Below, piece by piece: positions 42,881 through 49,671 of a stretch of 64,000 bases of DNA; positions within the stretch are counted from its first letter, which is position 1; each line of letters starts with the position of its first letter. The notes beneath the pieces were generated by a model, which saw only the letters and a list, made by a program, of their open reading frames with translations, ran no database searches and had not been told where the DNA came from. The stretch comes from SKKC01 sp046542845. Its GTDB lineage: Bacteria > Spirochaetota > Spirochaetia > DSM-27196 > SKKC01. The translations under genes were made by a program, and so were the position numbers. The stretch is taken from NCBI GenBank assembly GCA_046542845.1, contig JBKHAN010000002.1, positions 1 through 64,000 on the forward strand, in the 5' to 3' direction.

Positions 42881-43824
42881 TGCGAGTTGTGAACACGCTA
42901 CACGAAATCATGGGCCAAATCAACATTGACGGTATGGTACTCCTGAACGAGCCTATGAGTCGGCACACGACGTTCGAGGTCGGCGGCCCGGCGGACCTGT
43001 ATATACGACCGGAAAGTTCGTCCGACCTGCAGCGTGCGCTCGGGTTCCTGCGGGCGAAGCACATACCGGTAACGGTCATCGGTGGTGGTGCCAACGTGGT
43101 CGTTTCCGATGCAGGTATTCGTGGTGCAGTCATCGATACGACCGCGGTTTCCGCTATCAGCATAGAAGGAACGACCGTGCGGGTCGAATCGGGGGCAATG
43201 ATCAGCGACGCGGCTGAACTGACGGCGCGCTCGGGGCTCGCCGGACTCGAGTTTCTGTATTCGATGCCGGGAACATGCGGAGGGGCAGTCTGGATGAATG
43301 CCCGCTGTTACGGTTCGAGCATCGACGACGTGCTCGAGTCGGTCCGTTATGTAGACGAGCATACTGAAGTGCGGACGCTCACCGCAGCACACGAGGAGTT
43401 CGCCTACAAGCTGAGCCCGTTTCAGCTGCACGACTGGACGATCATCGAGGCTGTGTTTCAGCTTACCCCCGGCAACGCGGAGGAGTTGACAGAGCGAATG
43501 CGTGAATACTACGAGGATCGCTCCGTAAAAGGCCATTTTGCCCTGCCCTGCGCGGGCAGCGTGTTCAAGAACGACCGCAGATTCAACGCCCCGAGCGGCA
43601 AGATTCTCGACGAACTCGGGGTACGGGGCATGCGCATCGGCGGTGCTCAGGTTTCCACACTGCACGCCAATATAATCGTTAATGCCGGTAATGCGCGCGC
43701 ACAGGATATCCGCGACTTGACGGATCGGCTTCGCGAGATGGTCGAAGCCGCGCGTGGATGGACGCTCGAACCTGAGATTCTCTTCATTGGGGACTGGGAA
43801 TCGCACCCGAATACGTCCAACTGA
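42877..43824 (+). CDS. murB: UDP-N-acetylenolpyruvoylglucosamine reductase
   Basis: A cytosolic FAD enzyme that reduces enolpyruvyl-UDP-GlcNAc to UDP-MurNAc in peptidoglycan synthesis. The protein, up to 315 residues long, has the FAD-binding start SRHTTFEVGGPADLYIRPES, TVIGGGANVVVSDAGIRG, GLAGLEFLYSMPGTCGGAVW, the catalytic-Ser segment LPCAGSVFKND, and RIGGAQVSTLHANIIVNAG near the end. The layout is the shorter type (no YP-type insertion). The start is uncertain: the ATG at 42877 has no ribosome-binding site and lies within a possible -10 box. GTG 42889 or ATG 42910 are alternatives and would still leave the complete FAD domain. The end overlaps the convergent beta-barrel gene by 41 bases. 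Confidence 0.93.
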   Translation: MMRVVNTLHEIMGQINIDGMVLLNEPMSRHTTFEVGGPADLYIRPESSSDLQRALGFLRAKHIPVTVIGGGANVVVSDAGIRGAVIDTTAVSAISIEGTTVRVESGAMISDAAELTARSGLAGLEFLYSMPGTCGGAVWMNARCYGSSIDDVLESVRYVDEHTEVRTLTAAHEEFAYKLSPFQLHDWTIIEAVFQLTPGNAEELTERMREYYEDRSVKGHFALPCAGSVFKNDRRFNAPSGKILDELGVRGMRIGGAQVSTLHANIIVNAGNARAQDIRDLTDRLREMVEAARGWTLEPEILFIGDWESHPNTSN

Positions 43825-45073
43825 GCGCGAGCGGCGCAGTTCCGTCCTCGTCGCTTTGGGCGTCTATCCGGAATGTTCCGGAATCGCGTGTCACAACGAC
43901 GAAATACCGGGCACCGTACACCGCTTCGCTCTCGGTGAGTGTTCGCCGGACGTCCGCACCGACCCGTACCAGTGGAAGGCGCGCCTCCACGGAAACGTCG
44001 ATCACAGTATTGTCGTCGCGACGTTCGATGCCGGCGTGCAGGCTGCCGCATGTACCCTGATATCCGGCGCTCACGCCGCTTCGAACAGCATGCTCGGCCA
44101 CGCCGCGGTGATCAGTCTCCCGCTGGAGCGAGGATTCACCGCGAAAACTGAGCTGCGCGGGACTGAACACAGCCCGCAGGCGCGCTGTTGATTCGGTCTC
44201 CCGGAACTCGCGCGGGATCGGGTCCCGGGGAAGAACCGCTCCACTCACCGCAAACGTGACCGTCAGGTCCTCCGCGGCGCGAAGGTCCATCGCGAGGAGC
44301 GCCGCGGCTTCGCTTGTTGTGCCTCGCCCCTGCGCGTCGATGTATCCGGGGGTATGTATGAGACCAGCGATATCGATTGAGGAACGCAGCACCGGGAGCC
44401 TCAAGCCAAGCTGCATTCGAAGCGCCGGCGCTACGGTGGCACCGAACGGCATCGCAAACCGATACCTGAGATAGCGGTGTCTGAGCTCGAAACCAAGGTG
44501 CCCGAGCGTACGCTTACGCGTGTAGTCGGCGGGCAGTCGCCAGAAACCCGGGGATTCGTCGGTTTCGAGGAGAGTTCGCATGTACACGAATCGAGCGCCG
44601 GGTGCTTCTTCCGAATCCCCCTCAAGGTAGACAGCCGCCGCAGCGCGGGTCCAGCGGGACTCGACCCGGAGCACCGAGAAGCTCAGATTTCCCGCACGGG
44701 CGACCATACCAACCGGACCAGCGCGGGCGGGGTCGGTCGCGAGCACAGGGCTGTCCGGTCCGAACATGCTGTCGAGCGAGATTGGAAGTGCCGGGGCGGC
44801 GTGCAGGTCGCGCTGCAGCCCCCGGTATCGTACGGGTCCTGCGATAAGCGCGGGTACCGCTAGTCCCGAGGCAAAATACTCGCGCGTTCCGTCTCGAACG
44901 ACGTCACTGTACAGGATACGCAGAGAATCCTGATCGTAGATCAGACGCCGTTGCTGTTGCCCGGGTTCCGGGCTCCGAAGCGATACATCGAGTTGACCGT
45001 CTACGGGAATGGCCTGCGCATACCCTGCCGTAAACAGAAGCGCGTACGCGCACAGACGAATAAACGTGTTCAC
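43784..45073 (-). CDS. Predicted outer-membrane beta-barrel protein
   Basis: The 429-residue protein has a clear signal peptide (MNTFIRLCAYALLFTAGYAQ, cleaved near AIPVDG), a GTG start, and then an alternating polar/apolar pattern of amphipathic strands. Examples are GNLSFSVLRVESRWTRAAAA, HLGFELRHRYLRYRFAMPFG and GARYFVVVTRDSGTFRIDAQ. Few Cys, no membrane helices and many aromatic residues in strands support an outer-membrane barrel. I do not recognise a family. The start codon is five bases after a TATAGA box with no Shine-Dalgarno sequence, so it may be read from a leaderless mRNA. It lies downstream of the GH65 gene, separated by 52 bases. Confidence 0.65.
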   Translation of the reverse strand: MNTFIRLCAYALLFTAGYAQAIPVDGQLDVSLRSPEPGQQQRRLIYDQDSLRILYSDVVRDGTREYFASGLAVPALIAGPVRYRGLQRDLHAAPALPISLDSMFGPDSPVLATDPARAGPVGMVARAGNLSFSVLRVESRWTRAAAAVYLEGDSEEAPGARFVYMRTLLETDESPGFWRLPADYTRKRTLGHLGFELRHRYLRYRFAMPFGATVAPALRMQLGLRLPVLRSSIDIAGLIHTPGYIDAQGRGTTSEAAALLAMDLRAAEDLTVTFAVSGAVLPRDPIPREFRETESTARLRAVFSPAQLSFRGESSLQRETDHRGVAEHAVRSGVSAGYQGTCGSLHAGIERRDDNTVIDVSVEARLPLVRVGADVRRTLTESEAVYGARYFVVVTRDSGTFRIDAQSDEDGTAPLALSWTYSGAIPSPQ

Positions 45074-45125
45074 ACATATCTATACGCAGGCGAGCTCGTC
45101 GTTGATTGCAGAAAACAGGACGGAT

Positions 45126-47495
45126 TTACGCGTCCTCCGCGCGTTCCCAGTCGGGCCGAACATCCGGCAGAGGTTTTTGCACTTCGTGTCCGGACGTGAG
45201 GCGCACTTCGTCGGCTTCGTGGTAGATGACCAGCGTCTCGCCCTCGATCAGGGTATAGCGGACATGTTCACGCTCGACCTGCACCTCAAGAAGCCCGTCG
45301 CCGAGGCGTATGCGGAATCCTATTCGAGACCACTTCTTCGGGAGCCGCGGGCTGAACCGTATCGTCCCCCCCCAGTCGCGCATACCCCCGAAGCCGAAAA
45401 CCAGGCTCAGCCAGCACCCGGCCATGTTCGCAAAATGTATGCCGTCGCGTACGTTCCTGTTTATATCGTCCAGATCCATCCGCGCCGTTTTCATGAAGTA
45501 CTCGTACGCACGTTCGACGTAGCCGAGTTCCGCGGCTACGACGCACTGTATGCACGAACTGAGAGAGCTGTCACCGGTGTTCAGGGCGTCATAGTAATCA
45601 AAGTTCCACCGCTTCTCTTCGGCAGTGAACCTGTCGCCCTGCAGGAGCAGCGCGAGGACCACATCCGGCTGTTTACAGACCTGAAAACGATAAATCGACA
45701 AGGGGTGATAGTGCAGAAGCAGCGGGTAGTGCTCCGAAGGGGTGCCTGGGAAATCCCACACCGCTTTCCGGAAAAATGAGTCGTCCTGCGGATACAGCCC
45801 ACGTTCCTCGTCATAGGGAATGTGCATAGCCTCGGCAGCTTCCGTCCATTGGCGAAGCTCGTCGACACTTATCCCCGTGAGTTCGACAAGCCGCTTCCAG
45901 TCCTCGGGCCAATCGTTTCGAAGCGTCCGGCCAATTTCGTTCGCGTAGCGTAAATGGTCCTGAACCATGAGATTGGTGAAAACGTTGTTGTTTACAAGAG
46001 CAGTATACTCGTTGGGACCGGTCACCAGATTCAGGCAAAAGCCCTGACCATCAACATAGTTTCCGAGGTCGTAATAGAAACGCGCGGTCTCGAAAATCAT
46101 TTCCGCGCCGTACCGTTTCAGAAAAACCTGATCGTTACTTGCCCGAACGTATTGCCGGACTGCGTACATAATGTCTGCATTAATATGATACTGTGCGGTT
46201 CCGGCCGGATAATAGGCGCTGGCCTCCTCCCCGTTTATGGTCCGCCACGGATAGAGCGCCCCACGGTGTTTCAGCTCCGCGGCCCTCTCACGTGCCTTCG
46301 GCAGTGTGTTGTACCGGTAGGTAAGAAGGCGTCGGGCTATGAATGGTGTGGTATAGCTGTAGAACGGAAGCGCATAAATCTCCGTGTCCCAGAAATAATG
46401 CCCCTCATAGCCGTCTCCCGTAAGGCCTTTTGCACCAATATTGGTCCGACCATTCCGACCCGTCGACTGAAGCACGTGAAACAGGTTGAACCGCAGGCTT
46501 TGCTGAACCCACTCGTCTCCGTCTACCTGTATTTCACTGCCGGTCCAGAACTCATCGAGATACATTTTCTGTTCGTCGAGTATCGTGTCGAACCCGGACG
46601 CAATTGCCCGCTCCACCTCGCGTTCGGCAAGCTCTTCAAGCCTGTCATGTGCAGCGTCGTAGCTGTGATAGTAGGCCACATACTTTTTGAGTTCTACAGG
46701 TACCCCGGCCTCGCCCTGAATACGCCACTCATGCCAGACGCGACCTCCATGCGATTTTGCCGAAACCGTGTGAAACGAGTCTGTCTGGAGCTCATTTGTC
46801 ATTCTGCAGAACAGCTCGGTCTGCATTCGCTTCGTCATATACCGCACGACAGCGTGCTCGTCGTCAATGCGCTTGTTCCGAAGAATAAGCCCTGTGCTCG
46901 ACATGTCTTCACCGACTCGTGGATCGTTGGGATCACGACCGGAGCGGTTCAGGAGCTCCATTGAAGAGACGATCCTGAGGTATGCGTCCTGTTCCGGTAA
47001 CTCAAGGCTCCAGCGCTGCGCTGCAAGGTGCTCGCGCAGGAACGATGCAACCCGAATCGTTCTGAGGATAACGCGGACGCCACCCGGACTGACCCACTCG
47101 ACCTCACGTTCGAGTCGTCCGAGTCTCAGATCGAGCACGCGCGTGCACACCTGTACCGTCCCGGTTGACAGATCGAGCGGCTCATCGTTCACAAAAAGGT
47201 CAATGTGCGTCCCGTCGGAAACGTTGAGCATGCTCTGGTTGTTTCGAGCGTATCCGTAGGCCGATTCCCCATACTCGATGGGGGCTGACTCGTAGAAACC
47301 GTTCAGGTAGGTTCCCGGTCGATACATGAAGCGATGTTCTTCAAGCGATCCGCGTATACCCAGGTATCCGTTCCCCAGCGCGAATACCGTCTCAGTGATA
47401 CCGGCTCGCTTCGGATCGAAACGGGTTTCCACGATACGCCAGGTGTCAAGGGGAAAAGTATGCCGGTCGTTGTTCCCGGTTCTGTCCATAGTCAC
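45126..47495 (-). CDS. Glycoside hydrolase family 65 disaccharide phosphorylase (maltose, trehalose or kojibiose type)
   Basis: A 789-residue GH65 protein, full length. Inverting phosphorylases of this family convert an alpha-linked disaccharide plus phosphate to beta-glucose-1-phosphate and glucose. It has an N-terminal super-sandwich (VETRFDPKRAGITETVFALG, NGYLGIRGSLEEH), a linker, the (alpha/alpha)6 barrel with GAKGLTGDGYEGHYFWDTEI, and the general-acid region VTGPNEYTALVNNN with Glu496, close to Glu487 of the Lactobacillus brevis maltose phosphorylase. Substrate specificity cannot be assigned by eye. Given the trehalose/maltose operon in this window, maltose or trehalose is most likely. 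Start: GTG at 47495 with AAGG upstream, or ATG two codons on. A promoter lies just after the mscS stop. Confidence 0.9.
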   Translation of the reverse strand: MTMDRTGNNDRHTFPLDTWRIVETRFDPKRAGITETVFALGNGYLGIRGSLEEHRFMYRPGTYLNGFYESAPIEYGESAYGYARNNQSMLNVSDGTHIDLFVNDEPLDLSTGTVQVCTRVLDLRLGRLEREVEWVSPGGVRVILRTIRVASFLREHLAAQRWSLELPEQDAYLRIVSSMELLNRSGRDPNDPRVGEDMSSTGLILRNKRIDDEHAVVRYMTKRMQTELFCRMTNELQTDSFHTVSAKSHGGRVWHEWRIQGEAGVPVELKKYVAYYHSYDAAHDRLEELAEREVERAIASGFDTILDEQKMYLDEFWTGSEIQVDGDEWVQQSLRFNLFHVLQSTGRNGRTNIGAKGLTGDGYEGHYFWDTEIYALPFYSYTTPFIARRLLTYRYNTLPKARERAAELKHRGALYPWRTINGEEASAYYPAGTAQYHINADIMYAVRQYVRASNDQVFLKRYGAEMIFETARFYYDLGNYVDGQGFCLNLVTGPNEYTALVNNNVFTNLMVQDHLRYANEIGRTLRNDWPEDWKRLVELTGISVDELRQWTEAAEAMHIPYDEERGLYPQDDSFFRKAVWDFPGTPSEHYPLLLHYHPLSIYRFQVCKQPDVVLALLLQGDRFTAEEKRWNFDYYDALNTGDSSLSSCIQCVVAAELGYVERAYEYFMKTARMDLDDINRNVRDGIHFANMAGCWLSLVFGFGGMRDWGGTIRFSPRLPKKWSRIGFRIRLGDGLLEVQVEREHVRYTLIEGETLVIYHEADEVRLTSGHEVQKPLPDVRPDWERAEDA

Positions 47496-47527
47496 GTTCG
47501 CTACCTTACACGATCGGGTATACCGGT

Positions 47528-47556
47528 AGCATAGTCAGGATGCGGTTCCGGGGCAA
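47528..47556 (-). promoter_or_regulatory. Candidate promoter of the GH65 gene
   Basis: Minus strand: TTGCCC (47556-47551), 17-base spacer, TATGCT (47533-47528), located in the 61-base gap after mscS. Confidence 0.45.
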
Positions 47557-48369
47557 TCAGGCTTCCAGCTGAGGTTCATGTACGAAGGGATAACGCGCAA
47601 AATCGATACCCTCGGTAGAAAACCTCTTGTGCAGACCGATAAGCACACCGTTTTTTGCCGCCAGGAACTGATCTCGTGGAAACCAGACACCAAAGAGGAC
47701 ATCGACGCCGATGGGTGTGATCTGCTTGATCAGGAAAAACGGTTCCGGTTCGTCGAGCGTAACTTCAATCTCGCTGGAAAGCTCCAGGAGTAACTCCTTA
47801 ACGCGCTCAAGATCCACGTGTGGTTCGAGGGTAAACTCGAAATCCATGCGACGAATCGGGAAACGGGTTACGTTTATGACATCGGTCTTGATGATGTTTT
47901 CGTTCGGCACCCGGATATAGCGATTATCGAAGGTGCGAATCTTCACCGAGAGCAGATCGATGGAGAGGATTACTCCGGTGGTTTCACCGATAGTAATAAC
48001 GTCGCCAACGGAGAACGCCTTCTCTGAAATCAGAAAAAGCCCGCTTATGACGTTCGAGATACTGGTCTGTGCGGCGAAACCAAGGGCAACACCAGCGATA
48101 CCGGCGGCGCCGAGAAAGGCGGTAAGGTTGGTGCCGAGTTGCGCGAGCAGCGTAACCACGAGGATAGCCATTCCACTGTAGACAATGACTTTCCGAAGGA
48201 TCATTGCCGATTGCGGCGACAGCCGGCGCTCGAACCAGCGGCCGGCGAAAAAAACGAACACTTTCAGGATCAGAAAACCGGTGACCAGGACCACAAAAGC
48301 CCAGAAAAACCGTGAAAGGTTGTCCGGTTGTAAGAATTCCAGTAGCTGTTCGGGTACCATGCCAGTCAT
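47557..48369 (-). CDS. Small-conductance mechanosensitive channel (MscS family)
   Basis: This inner-membrane tension-gated channel protects against hypo-osmotic shock. The 270-residue protein has three N-terminal helices. The pore-lining TM3 is AFLGAAGIAGVALGFAAQTS followed by ISNVISGLFLISEKAFSVGD, the Gly/Ala-rich hallmark, and then the beta domain (DVITIGETTGVILSIDLLSV, VRVPNENI-type loop) and the C-terminal alpha/beta domain. AAGG lies nine bases before the ATG. It follows the DUF432 gene by 17 bases, a pairing known in other genomes, and precedes the GH65 gene. Release of osmolytes such as trehalose fits the context. Confidence 0.93.
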   Translation of the reverse strand: MTGMVPEQLLEFLQPDNLSRFFWAFVVLVTGFLILKVFVFFAGRWFERRLSPQSAMILRKVIVYSGMAILVVTLLAQLGTNLTAFLGAAGIAGVALGFAAQTSISNVISGLFLISEKAFSVGDVITIGETTGVILSIDLLSVKIRTFDNRYIRVPNENIIKTDVINVTRFPIRRMDFEFTLEPHVDLERVKELLLELSSEIEVTLDEPEPFFLIKQITPIGVDVLFGVWFPRDQFLAAKNGVLIGLHKRFSTEGIDFARYPFVHEPQLEA

Positions 48370-48386
48370 AGCGTGCGACCTTGCTT

Positions 48387-49253
48387 TCAGTAGTTACTGA
48401 TCCTTCGCAGAAGGATCAGCCCGCGGCGGATTATGTTGTCGGCGTCCTGATTCCGTGGTCCGTTCAGCAGCGTCAGGGTGGCCGGAATCTCCGGCGAACG
48501 ATCAGATACCGAGATGTTCAGCTCCTCCTCGGTGGAGTACACAGCGATAGCTTCGTTCGTCCAGAGATCACCCAGAGCGACCGGAATGTGGACGCCCTTT
48601 CGAACACCTCTTCGCTTTCGACGCGATGGATTCGCCGGTGTCGTATCGGTTGTCTCGTAAATACGCATAAGGTCTGCGAATATCGGCAGTTTATTGAAGC
48701 TCAGCGGCACATGCGCATTATTGCGCACCGATACCGGACAGTACGCCGAAGGCGCGCCATCTGCGGCATGTACGCTGTGCGCGTGCCGTACGACCTGCTC
48801 GGAACTCGTGTAACACAGGCGACCGGTCATAGCACCGCCAAACCAGGTACTGGAAAAACGTCTCGTCGGTACATCAAAAAGAAGCTGTGTACCCGGTCTG
48901 CCCACCCAGGCCTGTATCCATAACGGAATCGCAGTGAAAAACGTATAGGAAGCCCCAGGCGCGACGTATATCTGCTGCTCGGTCCTGGCGACAAGAGGCC
49001 TGTCGGGCGCTGCTGGAAGTAAGGTAACAAGGTCTACCCTGGAATCGCTGATGAATGTGGACCACGTCATGTCTTCGCATGCACCGGATTTCACACCTTC
49101 GCCGGTTTCGGGAGAACTGACGGGCAGCTGCCGGAACGCGTACTGCCAGGTTGTCACCGTCCTGCGTATGCCGATGTCGAGCCGGCCCAGGGTAAAGCAC
49201 CGCTCTTCTCCTACACTGAAGCTGTGGGAACCCCACAGAGGTGTTTCAGCCAT
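48387..49253 (-). CDS. DUF432 family protein associated with MscS
   Basis: The 288-residue protein shows the pattern I associate with DUF432: a proline/aromatic block IYVAPGASYTFFTAIPLWIQ, a central LLFDVPTRRFSSTWFGG then TGRLCYTSSEQVVRHAH, VSVRNNAHVPLSFNKLPIFA, and a terminal strand region ending EELNISVSDRSPE. It is predicted soluble and beta-rich, with no signal peptide. DUF432 genes are often found next to MscS-type channel genes; a role in channel regulation is suspected but unproven. It lies between a small basic-protein gene (21-base gap) and mscS (17-base gap), all on one strand. No strong ribosome-binding site precedes the ATG. Confidence 0.72.
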   Translation of the reverse strand: MAETPLWGSHSFSVGEERCFTLGRLDIGIRRTVTTWQYAFRQLPVSSPETGEGVKSGACEDMTWSTFISDSRVDLVTLLPAAPDRPLVARTEQQIYVAPGASYTFFTAIPLWIQAWVGRPGTQLLFDVPTRRFSSTWFGGAMTGRLCYTSSEQVVRHAHSVHAADGAPSAYCPVSVRNNAHVPLSFNKLPIFADLMRIYETTDTTPANPSRRKRRGVRKGVHIPVALGDLWTNEAIAVYSTEEELNISVSDRSPEIPATLTLLNGPRNQDADNIIRRGLILLRRISNY

Positions 49254-49274
49254 GGTGTGGACCGTGTGGAGGTG

Positions 49275-49565
49275 TTACTCAGACGCTGTTTCGGTACTTT
49301 CGGCTTCCGGCGTCGGGGCGGCGTCCTGTGCAGCCTTGGCCTGAGTCTGCGCTTCTGCGGCCGCGCCGGCAGCCTTACCCGCCCTCTCCTGGCGTCGTCG
49401 CTGATTCGTGATGTGTGCCTTAGCGGCTTTCGAGATCATTACCTTTTTTCCATCAATCTCGTGCTCGTACATGAGCTTTACACCGGTCTTACCGGTTATA
49501 GGGCAGGTTCCGCGCCCGTGGTTGTACTGGTCGCGTATTCCCGAACCCCTGTGTGCTTTGGACAT
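49275..49565 (-). CDS. Small basic protein with CPITGKTG motif and Ala/Glu-rich tail
   Basis: A 96-residue protein. The N-terminal 55 residues are basic and conserved-looking (RGTCPITGKTGVKLMYEHEI, then DGKKVMISKAAKAHITNQRR). The tail is low-complexity Ala/Glu/Thr. It resembles small ribosome- or nucleic-acid-associated proteins of spirochaetes, but I know no assigned function. The lone Cys and the KTG repeats do not form a zinc ribbon. The ATG has AGGAG six bases upstream and a strong promoter follows a further 25 bases back, so it heads the DUF432-mscS unit. Confidence 0.75.
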   Translation of the reverse strand: MSKAHRGSGIRDQYNHGRGTCPITGKTGVKLMYEHEIDGKKVMISKAAKAHITNQRRRQERAGKAAGAAAEAQTQAKAAQDAAPTPEAESTETASE

Positions 49566-49595
49566 AAAATTCTCCTGATTTGTGTGGGGAGGTAG

Positions 49596-49623
49596 AGTAT
49601 AGGTACCCCGGTATGCAGGTCAA
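49596..49623 (-). promoter_or_regulatory. Promoter of the small basic protein / DUF432 / mscS unit
   Basis: Minus strand: TTGACC (49623-49618), 16-base spacer, TATACT (49601-49596), then a leader of about 25 bases with AGGAG before the ATG at 49565. Confidence 0.55.
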
Positions 49624-49635
49624 GACCTCGAGTGA

Positions 49636-49659
49636 GCCGGGTGTCAATCGACACCCGGC
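49636..49659 (-). terminator. Hairpin after the WDGRD/OmpA gene, probable terminator
   Basis: A 10-bp perfect stem GCCGGGTGTC / GACACCCGGC with an AATC loop begins 12 bases after the stop of the WDGRD-repeat gene. There is no clean T-run, so termination efficiency is uncertain. It lies immediately upstream of the next gene's promoter. Confidence 0.5.
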
Positions 49660-49671
49660 GTGGCGCACGGC

